NCBI RefSeq assembly: GCF_022662105.1
Contig: NZ_JAKMCP010000003.1
Coordinates: 248,001-312,000, forward strand
Length of the DNA stretch: 64,000 nucleotides
Source of the DNA: Aestuariivivens sediminis
Lineage (GTDB): Bacteria > Bacteroidota > Bacteroidia > Flavobacteriales > Flavobacteriaceae
Direction of reading: 5' to 3'
Both the position numbers and the translations under genes were made by a program. Of this stretch, positions 18,135 through 26,223 are shown one piece after another. The notes below the pieces were generated by a model. The model was not told where the DNA came from, did not search any database, and worked only from the letters and a program-made list of their open reading frames with translations. Position 1 is the first letter of the stretch; every line of letters starts with the position of its first letter.

Positions 18135-19529
18135 TTACTGTACAGCTGTGTCTTTGTTTCCAATTTTAAAACTGTTTATATATCCAATTGGATCCGTGGC
18201 ATCATAGACATTACCATCTATAAAGTCTGAAGTTGCCGGTTTATACCCATCGGTCTCGGGGATATCGCTTGGTGGTATATGGCCTTCCTCAACCAATAAC
18301 TTGGCTGCTTTGGTCCATATATCCGGTCTGTAAATATCCTTGATAGTTTCTGAATACCATTCCACAGGTTTTTGTTCTGGAATTTGTCCCCACCGACGCA
18401 TTTGCGTTAGGAACCAAATACCATCTGAATAAAAGGGATATGTTGCATTATACTTGTAGAATACATTAAAGTCCGGCATAGCGCGTTTATCTCCCTTTTC
18501 GAATTCAAAAGTTCCTGTCATGGAATTGGCAAGTACAACTTCATCTGCTCCCACATATTGAGGCATAGATAGTATTTTAACAGCTTCAGCTCTATTTTCC
18601 GGCACATCTAACCATTTCCCTGCACGAATTAAGGCTTTGGTAACCGCGATAGCCGTATTTGGATTTTCTTCCACAAATTTCTTAGTCATAACAAATACCT
18701 TTTCAGGGTTATTCTTCCAAATATCATAGTTGGTGGTGACCGGAACACCTATGCCCTTAAATACGGCTTGTTGATTCCAAGGTTCTCCAACACAATACCC
18801 ATAAATGGTTCCCGCTTCTAAGGTCGCCGGCATTTGAGGCGGAGGTGTAACAGACAATAAAACCTCGGCATCTATTTGCCCCTGCACATTCTCTGATGTG
18901 TACATACCAGGATGAATACCTGCTGCAGCTAGCCAATATCGAATTTCATAATTATGGGTGGAAACAGGAAATACCATTCCCATCTTAAAAGCCTTTCCGG
19001 AGTTTTTATATTCTTTAATAACCGGTTTTAATGCCTCAGCGCTGATGGGATGTATAGGTTTACCGTCGTCTCCTTTAGGAACATTAGGTTTCATCTTGGA
19101 CCAAACATCGTTAGAAACGGTAATTCCATTGCCATTTAAGTCCATTGAAAAAGGGGTTACTAATGCCGCCTGACGACCAAAACCGGCTCCAGCCGCAATA
19201 GGTTGTCCTGCTAACATATGAGAACCATCTAGTTGACCATCAATAACACGGTCTAATACATTTTTCCAATTGGACTGCGCCTCGACAGAGACAAAAAGCC
19301 CCTCCTCCTCAAAAAAGCCTTTCTCCTTAGCAATGGCTAAAGGAGCCATATCGGTTAACTTAATAAAGCCAAATGTTAATTGCGGCTTTTCAATATCTAA
19401 TGATTTTACTTCGCTTGCTTCGATAGCCGCATTATCTGCCAGTGCTTGTTTTTTTTGTTTACCACCACAGGAGAATATTAAGACGCCTATAGATAATACC
19501 CAAGTTGTTGTTTTTAGTAGAGATTTCAT
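18135..19529 (-). CDS. nrtA: Nitrate-binding lipoprotein of the ABC importer (NrtA-like)
   Basis: A protein of about 464 residues from the ATG at 19529, which places a signal ending in LIFSC directly at the N terminus. The in-frame TTG-type start at 19577 would add 16 charged residues and lies in the promoter region. The mature protein is an NMT1/NrtA-type solute-binding domain: [48 protein letters not shown] and RRWGQIPE match NrtA/CmpA proteins. Anchored in the periplasm, it captures nitrate for NrtBCD. A perfect TAAGTA-N4-TACTTA palindrome lies 22 bases upstream, which ties the operon to the shared regulon. Bicarbonate (CmpA type) is a less likely ligand, given the neighbours. Confidence 0.92.
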   Translation of the reverse strand: MKSLLKTTTWVLSIGVLIFSCGGKQKKQALADNAAIEASEVKSLDIEKPQLTFGFIKLTDMAPLAIAKEKGFFEEEGLFVSVEAQSNWKNVLDRVIDGQLDGSHMLAGQPIAAGAGFGRQAALVTPFSMDLNGNGITVSNDVWSKMKPNVPKGDDGKPIHPISAEALKPVIKEYKNSGKAFKMGMVFPVSTHNYEIRYWLAAAGIHPGMYTSENVQGQIDAEVLLSVTPPPQMPATLEAGTIYGYCVGEPWNQQAVFKGIGVPVTTNYDIWKNNPEKVFVMTKKFVEENPNTAIAVTKALIRAGKWLDVPENRAEAVKILSMPQYVGADEVVLANSMTGTFEFEKGDKRAMPDFNVFYKYNATYPFYSDGIWFLTQMRRWGQIPEQKPVEWYSETIKDIYRPDIWTKAAKLLVEEGHIPPSDIPETDGYKPATSDFIDGNVYDATDPIGYINSFKIGNKDTAVQ

Positions 19530-19550
19530 TGTTCTTGATTTTAATAGTTC

Positions 19551-19566
19551 TAAGTATTTATACTTA
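19551..19566 (-). promoter_or_regulatory. Regulon palindrome at nrtA
   Basis: TAAGTA-TTTA-TACTTA is a perfect inverted repeat with a 4-base spacer, 22 bases before the nrtA ATG. It lies 8 bases downstream of a -7 match, so it would cover the transcript start. The same sequence occurs at the globin and nirB genes. Confidence 0.7.
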
Positions 19567-19574
19567 ATTTTTAG

Positions 19575-19582
19575 CAAATATA
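19575..19582 (-). promoter_or_regulatory. -7 promoter element of nrtA
   Basis: On the minus strand this reads TATATTTG, an exact TAnnTTTG match. The predicted start of transcription is near 19568, with a leader of about 40 bases. No clear -33 TTG is present, which is common for regulated promoters. Confidence 0.5.
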
Positions 19583-19820
19583 TAAGTAGTATTGATTCTA
19601 TTTTATGACTATTTCCATGTTGTTACCACTTTTTAATCATATATTTAACTGTCTTTTAGCAGTTTCTAAGCCTAAACATCTTATTTATAATTATTTAAGA
19701 ATACGTATACAAAATAAATACAGTACTTAATAAAAATAAGTGTCGTAAGGCATGTGTTATTTTTTCCTTTTTCAAGGACTGCAAAAGGAGAATTTAAAAG
19801 ATAATCTGGAAATGAGTTGG

Positions 19821-20528
19821 TTATTTTTCCAAGGTTTTAACCCAATCCTCTTGAGATAAAGCGATATACTTTTTATCCGTTCCGTAAGGATCCTCTCCGC
19901 CATTAAAATAGTTTTGTATAATATGCATGGGAATCGTATCCGTAAGCTTCTCCGGTACTTCATATTTGTGATTACCGTGAAAATCATGACATTGAATACA
20001 TGTAAACCAGGATTTCTGGTCAATTAATGCTTTATGGCTTATATCCAGGGGATCGTTTTCAACTTCCAATTCTTGATGACAATTCATGCAATAATTAATT
20101 GAAGCTACCGAGACCCGTTCCTCTTGATGTTCGGTATGGCAGGTTATACATGTCGTTGCATCTATGTTCTTGATAGCCTCGCTAAATCGAGGCTCTGAAA
20201 ATCGATATGTCGGGTGCCGGTCATTGGGCCTATCATGGCATTGTAGGCAGTTATCTACTGTTACATCCTGAGTACCAAAATCCACGCCTTCTTTTCTCAT
20301 ACCAAAAGCATGAGAAATATTGGATTGAACCTGCTGCAACAGGTTTCCCTTTGCATCAGCATGACAAGTAAAACACGATAGTTCCTGATGACCCGTATTC
20401 ATGGGTCCTATGGACACGTATTGTTCTGTCATATCTAATGTTAACAAATAAAATATGGAAATACCCAACCCTAATCCAAGTACACCACCTATAAATTGTC
20501 TATTTCGTAAGGGACTGATTTTAATCAT
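19821..20528 (-). CDS. Membrane-anchored pentaheme c-type cytochrome
   Basis: A protein of 235 residues with one N-terminal membrane helix (about residues 12-31) and no cleavage site, so the rest sits in the periplasm. Five CxxCH heme sites are visible: CFTCH 52-56, CLQCH 94-98, CITCH 127-131, CMNCH 147-151 and CIQCH 177-181. Extra histidines near them can serve as distal ligands. The layout recalls NapC/NrfH-type quinol-oxidising cytochromes but is not a clear member of either. It is the last gene of the operon that starts with the globin, 15 bases after the flavin reductase gene. The substrate is unknown. Confidence 0.85.
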   Translation of the reverse strand: MIKISPLRNRQFIGGVLGLGLGISIFYLLTLDMTEQYVSIGPMNTGHQELSCFTCHADAKGNLLQQVQSNISHAFGMRKEGVDFGTQDVTVDNCLQCHDRPNDRHPTYRFSEPRFSEAIKNIDATTCITCHTEHQEERVSVASINYCMNCHQELEVENDPLDISHKALIDQKSWFTCIQCHDFHGNHKYEVPEKLTDTIPMHIIQNYFNGGEDPYGTDKKYIALSQEDWVKTLEK

Positions 20529-20543
20529 ACCATATGCCTTTGT

Positions 20544-21575
20544 TTATATTTCAATAACCACTTTTTCGCTTACCGGATAACTAATGCAAGTCAGTACATG
20601 GCCATTCCCGACTTCGCTTTCCGAAAGAAAATGACCATCCGTCATCTTGATTTCACCTTCAATACATTTGGCCTTGCATGTTGCACACATACCCGATCTA
20701 CAGGAATATGGTATCACAATATTATCAGACATAGCCTGTTGTAATATCGATATATCTCCACGCACTTTTAACTTATGCTCTTCTTTCTTATATTTTAATG
20801 TAACATCACTAAGTAAATTTTTGCCGGTTACTTTTACCACTGGACTTTTAAAAACCTCCACCTTTATCTTGTCTCTGGTGACACCATTTTCCCTGAGTAT
20901 TTCTTTAATTTTCTCCATGTAACCAAAAGGACCACATATCATATAGACATGATCTTCATAGTTCAGATTATGTTTTTCAAAAATATCATCCATGAGCTCC
21001 TTCGAGGCAAACCCCGGATGATAATTTCCCATTCTTTCAGTTTTGGAAGATATAATATGTTCTACACAAAAGGTGTTGGCGTATTCTTTCTCTAAGGCGT
21101 TGATCTCGTCATGGAAGATAATGGATTCCATATTCTGATTGGCATATATTAAGAGCAATTGAGAGTTAGATTCTTTGGATAACACGGATTTTATTATCGA
21201 GAAGATGGGCGTTATCCCGCTTCCCCCTGCAAATAAAACATATTGTCTTTTGGCTTCACCAGATGGTTCAATAATGAAAGATCCCGCAGGGTCATCTACC
21301 TCCAAGATATCCCCTGGTTTAAAATGATCGTGCACAAAATTAGAAACCAATCCCTTTTCCACACGCTTTATGGTAATTTTTAAATCCTTGTCGGTGTAAG
21401 GGTTACTACTAAAAGAGTAGGCCCGTTTATGCACTACTTTTTCGATAGGAACATGGATTGTAATGAATTGCCCAGGTTTATACTTTAGTCTCTTAAAAAA
21501 ATTACCATTTTTAAAATTAATACTAATGGCATCATTAGTTTCTTTTATTATGTCTTTTATCAATAATTTCATCAA
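20544..21575 (-). CDS. FAD/NAD(P)H-dependent reductase with C-terminal [2Fe-2S] ferredoxin domain
   Basis: A protein of 343 residues of the PaaE/Hcr type. The FAD domain carries RAYSFSS (51-57), the pyridine-nucleotide domain GGSGITP (117-123) and CGPFGYM, and the C-terminal plant-type ferredoxin has Cys292, Cys297, Cys300 and Cys330. It passes electrons from NAD(P)H through FAD and the [2Fe-2S] cluster to a partner. The neighbours suggest that the partner is the globin encoded in the same operon, making a two-protein version of flavohaemoglobin, or the adjacent membrane cytochrome b. Cytoplasmic. Two adjacent ATG codons (21575, 21572) could each be the start. Confidence 0.9.
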   Translation of the reverse strand: MMKLLIKDIIKETNDAISINFKNGNFFKRLKYKPGQFITIHVPIEKVVHKRAYSFSSNPYTDKDLKITIKRVEKGLVSNFVHDHFKPGDILEVDDPAGSFIIEPSGEAKRQYVLFAGGSGITPIFSIIKSVLSKESNSQLLLIYANQNMESIIFHDEINALEKEYANTFCVEHIISSKTERMGNYHPGFASKELMDDIFEKHNLNYEDHVYMICGPFGYMEKIKEILRENGVTRDKIKVEVFKSPVVKVTGKNLLSDVTLKYKKEEHKLKVRGDISILQQAMSDNIVIPYSCRSGMCATCKAKCIEGEIKMTDGHFLSESEVGNGHVLTCISYPVSEKVVIEI

Positions 21576-21580
21576 ACTTT

Positions 21581-22063
21581 CTATTTATAATAAAATACCA
21601 TCGTAATATGAAAAAACATTAATATTGTGATTGTTATCGACAAGGCCACATGAGTAATCATCCAACCTTTAAACCACAAATCATTATTGTTCTTTATGAC
21701 ATCTAAATTAAAATATCCCAACAGGGTATTTGAAAAAAAAATATAGCTTAGCAGCAAAAGGTAGCCATAGCCAAGTGCCATACTATGCATATAAAAAAAC
21801 AAAGGACTCAGCGCACCAACCCATTTGTGAATCGTTTGCATGGTCATAGCAAATCTTCTCAATTTTTTTATAACTCTGGTGATTGTTAAAATCCATTGAA
21901 ATGCTATGAAAAGAGCGAGACAAAGACCAGACCAACGCTTATACAATTCTTCCTGCTGTAAATGGTAAAGCCACGGCCATTCTAATTTTAGAATATATTG
22001 TGCAAAAAAAGCACTTAGCAACACCAATCCTAACCAAGTAGATTTATTATTACTGAAGATCAT
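21581..22063 (-). CDS. Small membrane cytochrome b with paired histidines (ferric-reductase-like)
   Basis: A protein of 160 residues with about four transmembrane helices. Four histidines fall in two pairs, each separated by 13 residues: His79/His93 and His138/His152. This H-x13-H pattern in two helices binds two stacked b hemes in ferric reductases and NADPH oxidases. The protein has no flavin domain of its own, but the gene for a FAD/[2Fe-2S] reductase starts 5 bases downstream. Together they could carry electrons across the inner membrane. I infer the heme role from the histidine pattern; I do not recognise a named family. Confidence 0.7.
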   Translation of the reverse strand: MIFSNNKSTWLGLVLLSAFFAQYILKLEWPWLYHLQQEELYKRWSGLCLALFIAFQWILTITRVIKKLRRFAMTMQTIHKWVGALSPLFFYMHSMALGYGYLLLLSYIFFSNTLLGYFNLDVIKNNNDLWFKGWMITHVALSITITILMFFHITMVFYYK

Positions 22064-22092
22064 AAAGTAAAGGGGGTTAACAATAATAAATC

Positions 22093-22137
22093 ACAATCTG
22101 CCCATTTCTCATCCTATAAAGGAATGGGCCAGATTGT
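22093..22137 (-). terminator. Long hairpin within the globin operon, possible attenuator
   Basis: ACAATCTG-CCCATT (22093-22106) pairs with AATGGG and CAGATTGT (22123-22137) with a single bulged base, a stem of about 14 bp. It lies between the Tll0287-like cytochrome and the cytochrome b genes. It lacks a strong U tail, so partial termination or mRNA processing is more likely than full termination. Confidence 0.5.
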
Positions 22138-22161
22138 CAGATTAACACTAAAATGATTTAT

Positions 22162-22980
22162 TTATTTTGCCGCAACCAAGTGTTTCATGGTTTCATAGGA
22201 CGATAGTTTTTTAACACTATCTAAAAACACCTCTGCCGTTGGTAAAAAGTTACCTTCTTCAGGCCATTTAATACCAATCTCCGGTTTTTCACTTTCTTTA
22301 AAGGCCTCAATTTCATCCAAATATTCCAAGTAAATATCCACTGTCCCCTTGGCATAAGAATTTAATACCGCCACGGTTTCTTTATAGGTTAAAGAATCCT
22401 TTGGATATTGCCAGGTCGTAGCCCCCATAACATCACCCAATTTCCAATCTGATTTCGTTGTTTGCGGATGGCTATTATGACATGTAACGCAGGCACCAGC
22501 ACTTGCTAAATCAGCAAACATGGCCGTATGCAATTTTTGTCCTTCATCATAAAAGAACTTGGGCTTCTGGTCTACTTTAATTTCCTTGAATAATTCAGCT
22601 TGCCTACCTTCAAACTTATTAGCCGCATTAACAGGGAAGTCGGACCCAAGATATAATCCTAAGGGTACCGGCCCCTTCCTAATACTCGTTGCAACACCAC
22701 GTAAAAACAAAGCTGGAAGTGGTCCGGCCTCAACATCATCCTTGCGCCAATCTTCATCAAATTTCATGCCTTGTGCCTTTCCTTTACCAACAATAGCTTT
22801 GGTATAGAGGGTCCGGGTAACATCATTTTCCTTGGCCACCATTTCTAAAACTTCTTCAACAGAAAAGACATTTTCCATACCGGCAGTTTCAGATTTTTCC
22901 TCAGGAACGCCTCCACAGCCCTGCAGAATAAGTGTACTTAAAATAGGTATTGTTATTGTTTTTAAGATTTTCATAAACAT
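22162..22980 (-). CDS. Tll0287-like (DUF3365) c-type heme lipoprotein
   Basis: A protein of 272 residues with a type II signal peptide ending in LQGC (Cys22). The body matches the Tll0287-like/DUF3365 heme-sensing fold: GLYLGSDFPVNAANKF, and a single heme site CVTCH at 164-168 followed by NSHPQTTKSDWKLGDVMG. Family members bind one c heme in a PAS-like pocket and are suspected redox or gas sensors. It follows the globin gene by 15 bases. A second ATG two codons in (22974) would also give a good signal peptide. Periplasmic, lipid-anchored. Confidence 0.85.
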   Translation of the reverse strand: MFMKILKTITIPILSTLILQGCGGVPEEKSETAGMENVFSVEEVLEMVAKENDVTRTLYTKAIVGKGKAQGMKFDEDWRKDDVEAGPLPALFLRGVATSIRKGPVPLGLYLGSDFPVNAANKFEGRQAELFKEIKVDQKPKFFYDEGQKLHTAMFADLASAGACVTCHNSHPQTTKSDWKLGDVMGATTWQYPKDSLTYKETVAVLNSYAKGTVDIYLEYLDEIEAFKESEKPEIGIKWPEEGNFLPTAEVFLDSVKKLSSYETMKHLVAAK

Positions 22981-22995
22981 AATTTTATGGGTTAA

Positions 22996-23409
22996 TTAAT
23001 AAGATGCTTCAATCATTACTGAAGACATTGTACCGTAGACACTGGCCCAGGCCTCCTTAACATCCGGAGTAAAATCATCTCCTAATCCGGCTTCAAGAGT
23101 GCCCAATAAAGCGGCACCAACGGTGTCATAATGAGAAGGTTCTACTTTATAAGCGACATGCCTCTTTCCCAGATCTTGTAATACAGGAACTAAGGCTTCC
23201 AAATTGCTTAACCCAGCTACAGCAGCAGCTAACATGGTCATTAATTTATTCCCTTGAGTTTTCATAGCTTCTTCCCCACTTGGAAATAACGGTCGAAGCG
23301 AAGGATCTAATTCAAATAGTTTACCGTAAAAAATTTCGGCTGCCGCAGGAGCTATTGGTTTTACTTTTTCGAATGACTCTTGGACAAGTGTAACTGTTTT
23401 TGATTCCAT
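22996..23409 (-). CDS. Single-domain bacterial globin (Vitreoscilla/flavohaemoglobin type)
   Basis: A globin of 137 residues close to Vitreoscilla haemoglobin and the heme domain of Hmp. The proximal histidine is His84 in LGKRHVAY. The distal pocket shows Tyr28 (B10) in IFYGKLF and Gln52 (E7) in TQGNKLM, the pair linked to NO dioxygenation and oxygen binding in this family. No reductase domain is fused, but a FAD/[2Fe-2S] reductase is encoded three genes downstream in the same run. A perfect regulon palindrome lies 35 bases before the start. Likely role: conversion of nitric oxide to nitrate, or NO/oxygen sensing for the Crp/Fnr regulator next door. Confidence 0.93.
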   Translation of the reverse strand: MESKTVTLVQESFEKVKPIAPAAAEIFYGKLFELDPSLRPLFPSGEEAMKTQGNKLMTMLAAAVAGLSNLEALVPVLQDLGKRHVAYKVEPSHYDTVGAALLGTLEAGLGDDFTPDVKEAWASVYGTMSSVMIEASY

Positions 23410-23444
23410 ATCTACTTATATTTGATTTGATTTTAATTTGTTTA

Positions 23445-23460
23445 TAAGTATTAATACTTA
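23445..23460 (-). promoter_or_regulatory. Regulon palindrome at the globin operon
   Basis: TAAGTA-TTAA-TACTTA is perfect here and extends to an 18-base palindrome with the flanking A and T. It lies 35 bases before the globin ATG and 7 bases downstream of a -7 match. Confidence 0.75.
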
Positions 23461-23467
23461 TTTGAAG

Positions 23468-23475
23468 CAAAAGTA
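23468..23475 (-). promoter_or_regulatory. -7 promoter element of the globin operon
   Basis: Minus-strand TACTTTTG matches TAnnTTTG. Transcription would start near 23461, so the palindrome would lie at about +1 to +16. No -33 element is clear. Confidence 0.4.
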
Positions 23476-23595
23476 AAGTCTAACCTTTAGATTTATTATG
23501 GAAAAATGCAGGTAAGAACCCTTTTTTGTATAGTTTAAAACCTGTAAAATAGCAGGAAATAGTAAATGAGGGCAAAAAAATATAGGAAATACGTA

Positions 23596-24342
23596 TTAAG
23601 TATCTAAAAAATAATGGTGTTCACTGATTTCATTCTTAAGTAATTGAACATTTTTTATTCCTATTTTTTTACCTTGAGAAGCGATGAGTTTTTCCTTTTT
23701 AAGAGCAGAAAATACGCGTATAACCTGTTCTTCCGTTGTTCCGGCATAATCTGCGTATTCTTTCCTGCTTAGTGGAAGATTTAGGTACCCTCTTAAATCG
23801 CCAAACTTTCTATTAATGTACAGCAGCGTATCCACAACACGTTCACGTACGGTCATTTGAGAGAGTGATTTAACTTTGGACTCACTTTTATTGAGCTCGT
23901 TGGCATAAAATAACATCATGTCGTACGTAAACTCTGGATTTTTCCTTAGAATGTCTTGAAGGACATTTTTAGAAAAATAACATAATACACTATCTTCTAG
24001 TGCAATAGCGCCAATTGAATAATATTCTTCCGTACCAAACCCTCGATGTCCGATTATTTCCCCATTCTTGGCAAATCTAACAATCTGTTCTTTTCCGTTA
24101 ATCCCTGTTCTAAATACTTTTACCTTACCTTTAAGAATGTAAAAAAGACCATTAACAGGTGCACCTTCAATAATAAACTGTTGTCCCTTTTTACAAAATA
24201 TCTCTCTTTTACTTTGAAGAAAATCTGTATCAGAAAGTGTTTTTATATTTTTATTGATTAAACAGTTCACATTTTCACATGTAGAACATGCATCCTTCTT
24301 AATAGATGTCAGTTTTGATTTATTGGACGCATAAGCTATCAT
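23596..24342 (-). CDS. Crp/Fnr-family regulator with N-terminal cysteine cluster
   Basis: A regulator of about 248 residues from the ATG at 24342; a start at 24429 would add 29 residues that cover the promoter. Near the N terminus Cys19, Cys22 and Cys27 form a CxxC-x4-C motif like the [4Fe-4S] ligands of FNR, and Cys50 could be the fourth. The cyclic-nucleotide-binding-like barrel and dimer helix follow. The C-terminal HTH (LSRKEYADYAGTTEEQVIRVF) keeps the glutamate and arginine that in FNR contact the G-C pair of the half-site, but has isoleucine in place of the FNR serine. An oxygen- or NO-sensing role is inferred. A related site overlaps its own promoter, so it may be autoregulated. Confidence 0.9.
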   Translation of the reverse strand: MIAYASNKSKLTSIKKDACSTCENVNCLINKNIKTLSDTDFLQSKREIFCKKGQQFIIEGAPVNGLFYILKGKVKVFRTGINGKEQIVRFAKNGEIIGHRGFGTEEYYSIGAIALEDSVLCYFSKNVLQDILRKNPEFTYDMMLFYANELNKSESKVKSLSQMTVRERVVDTLLYINRKFGDLRGYLNLPLSRKEYADYAGTTEEQVIRVFSALKKEKLIASQGKKIGIKNVQLLKNEISEHHYFLDT

Positions 24343-24361
24343 AAACAAAAAAGTATTTAAG

Positions 24362-24369
24362 CAAATATA
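24362..24369 (-). promoter_or_regulatory. -7 promoter element of the Crp/Fnr gene
   Basis: Minus-strand TATATTTG, an exact match, gives a start near 24355 and a leader of about 13 bases to the ATG at 24342. It supports that start codon over the longer reading. Confidence 0.5.
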
Positions 24370-24383
24370 AGTATTAATAAGTA
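24368..24383 (-). promoter_or_regulatory. Imperfect regulon site at the Crp/Fnr gene
   Basis: The plus strand reads TAAGTA-TTAA-TAAGTA. The left half is perfect, the right half has two mismatches, and the site can also be read as a direct repeat of TACTTAT with a 10-base period. It overlaps the -7 element by 2 bases, as at the nitrate reductase and nirB genes. Confidence 0.5.
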
Positions 24384-24617
24384 GTTCTTTATGCGTTGGT
24401 GAATTTTTGCGAGCAATGTAAAAACACACGTATTATTTTATAGGAACGAGAAAATAAACTCCCTATAATTATGATATGAATAATCAAATTCAAGTATTCT
24501 TAGTTGAACTTATCTGAAATCGATACAATTTTTTAATGAAAAGGACTATTTCAAACCATTTACAGGTACTACCGTTAAATACAAATCCCATATTCATAGT
24601 AATACTCTGAAATTCGT

Positions 24618-24625
24618 TATATTTG
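24618..24625 (+). promoter_or_regulatory. -7 promoter element of the molybdenum-cofactor operon
   Basis: TATATTTG is an exact match. The transcript would start near 24632 and reach the moeA ATG at 24647 after a short leader. The in-frame TTG at 24623 lies inside the element and so cannot be the start codon. Confidence 0.55.
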
Positions 24626-24646
24626 TCCGAATATAACGAGTTGCAT

Positions 24647-25825
24647 ATGATATCTATCGATAGCGCCATATTAACCATTAAGAAGCATAGCAAACCCTTA
24701 CAAAAAGAAACGATTAAACCGGTTGAAAAGTCCAATGGATATGTAATCAGTCAAAATATATATTCTCCAATTAACATGCCTCCTTTTAGACAATCAGCAA
24801 TGGATGGTTACGCGCTTCATTTACATGATTTATCAGAATATAAGCTTATTGGAGAAGTTAAGGCCGGAGATCATAAGACCTATCAATTAAAAAAAGGGGA
24901 AGCTGTTAGAATTTTTACCGGGGCTCCTGTACCCGATACGGCCAATGCAGTTGTAATGCAAGAAAAGGTTCAGGTAAAGGGCCATATAATTGAAACTGGA
25001 AACAAGATACTTAAGGGTAGTAATATTCGTCCCAAGGGGGAACAAATAAAAACAGGAGCTATAGCCTTAAAAAAAGGCACATCACTAACATCTGCTGGAA
25101 TTGGTTTTCTAACATCATTAGGCATAAAAGAAGTTCCCGTATTTAAAAAACCAACTATTGCCATAATAACAACAGGTAATGAACTTATTGAGCCTGGAGA
25201 AAAACTGAAACCTGGAAAAATTTATGAAAGCAATTCTAAAATGCTTTTAAGCGCACTCTATAGTTTAAAATTTTACGACATTACCTTACATAAAGTCGAA
25301 GACCATTATGAAACTACTTATGAATCACTGAATCGCGTAATACCAACAAACGACTTGGTCATTATAACAGGGGGAATTTCGGTTGGAGATTATGATTTTG
25401 TTGGCAAAGTATTAGAGGATCTGAAGGTTAAACGCTTATTTTATAAAGTAAACCAAAAACCTGGAAAGCCACTGTACTATGGAAAAATGAACAATACTTC
25501 TGTATTTGCATTGCCTGGTAATCCTGCTGCAGCGCTCACCTGTTTTTATATGTACGTTTATATTACCTTAAACAGGATGATGGACCATGCCATAGTTGAA
25601 TTGCCAAGGATATGGGCTAAATCACTTACCAAATTCGAAAAAAGGGCCGATAGACCACAATTTTTAAAGGCCATTTTAAATCATGGGAAAGTAGAGATAC
25701 TGGATGGACAGAATTCCTCTATGCTACAGAGCTATGCTATTTCCAATGCCCTGGTATTTATGCCGGAAAAATTAAGTGTAATTAATATAGGAGATCAGGT
25801 AGAAACTATTGTATTACCAGTATAA
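24647..25825 (+). CDS. moeA: Molybdopterin molybdenumtransferase MoeA
   Basis: MoeA (about 392 aa) inserts molybdenum into adenylylated molybdopterin to form active Moco. Domain order is regular: PPFRQSAMDGYAL in the N-terminal region, FTGAPVP, the MPT-binding domain with TTGNEL and the TGGISVGDYDF motif, PGNPAAALTCF, and a beta-rich C-terminal domain. The start is the ATG at 24647, downstream of a promoter element. It opens an eight-gene plus-strand operon whose members overlap or lie within about 90 bases of each other. Confidence 0.95.
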   Translation: MISIDSAILTIKKHSKPLQKETIKPVEKSNGYVISQNIYSPINMPPFRQSAMDGYALHLHDLSEYKLIGEVKAGDHKTYQLKKGEAVRIFTGAPVPDTANAVVMQEKVQVKGHIIETGNKILKGSNIRPKGEQIKTGAIALKKGTSLTSAGIGFLTSLGIKEVPVFKKPTIAIITTGNELIEPGEKLKPGKIYESNSKMLLSALYSLKFYDITLHKVEDHYETTYESLNRVIPTNDLVIITGGISVGDYDFVGKVLEDLKVKRLFYKVNQKPGKPLYYGKMNNTSVFALPGNPAAALTCFYMYVYITLNRMMDHAIVELPRIWAKSLTKFEKRADRPQFLKAILNHGKVEILDGQNSSMLQSYAISNALVFMPEKLSVINIGDQVETIVLPV

Positions 25826-25827
25826 TT

Positions 25828-26169
25828 ATGGGTTATAAAATTAAAAGTAGGATATGGATTGAATCTGATGGACATGTGCTGCTAGGTGAAGGCCGGGTGA
25901 GATTGCTTAAGGCTATCCACGATACAGGATCGCTGTCAAAAGCAGCAAAATCACTTAACCTTTCCTATAAAAAGGCATGGCACCTCCTAGATTCAGTAAA
26001 TAAATCAGCCAAAAAACCGGTAACCATCAATATTACAGGAGGAAAAGACGGAGGTGGTACAACGCTAACGGATTATGGAAAAGCTCTGATTACCATATTT
26101 GATGGCATCAATCGGAATTGTTGGGAGTTTTTAGACCGCCATTTAGAAACCATTGAAAAACTAAAATGA
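25828..26169 (+). CDS. ModE-like DNA-binding protein without a molybdate-binding domain
   Basis: A protein of 113 residues that matches only the N-terminal winged-helix domain of ModE (RLLKAIHDTGSLSKAAKSLNLSYKKAWHLLDSVN). Full ModE carries C-terminal Mop domains that bind molybdate; these are absent, and the protein ends soon after the wing (GGGTTLTDYGK). It either senses molybdate through a partner or responds to another signal. It starts 2 bases after moeA and probably regulates this operon or molybdate uptake genes located elsewhere. Confidence 0.88.
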   Translation: MGYKIKSRIWIESDGHVLLGEGRVRLLKAIHDTGSLSKAAKSLNLSYKKAWHLLDSVNKSAKKPVTINITGGKDGGGTTLTDYGKALITIFDGINRNCWEFLDRHLETIEKLK

Positions 26170-26223
26170 TATTTACCCTATAAGTTTAGAGGAATTTTAA
26201 CATTGGCCCGTACTTTATAAAAA

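Larger units (their letters stand above)
24343..24646. other. Divergent promoter region between the Crp/Fnr gene and moeA
   Basis: A gap of 304 bases. The crp-side promoter and operator lie at 24362-24383 and the moeA -7 element at 24618-24625. Between 24384 and 24617 I see only AT-rich sequence and no second copy of the palindrome, so moeA is not obviously in the regulon. Confidence 0.5.

Noticed and set aside
19711-19729. Additional regulon site (TAAATA-CAG-TACTTA) upstream of nrtA
   Set aside because: The spacer is 3 bases, not 4, and the left half has a mismatch; it is probably background in AT-rich DNA.
24343-24429. Upstream extension of the Crp/Fnr regulator by 29 residues
   Set aside because: It covers the -7 element and operator and adds sequence before the family-typical start. 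The ATG at 24342 is preferred.
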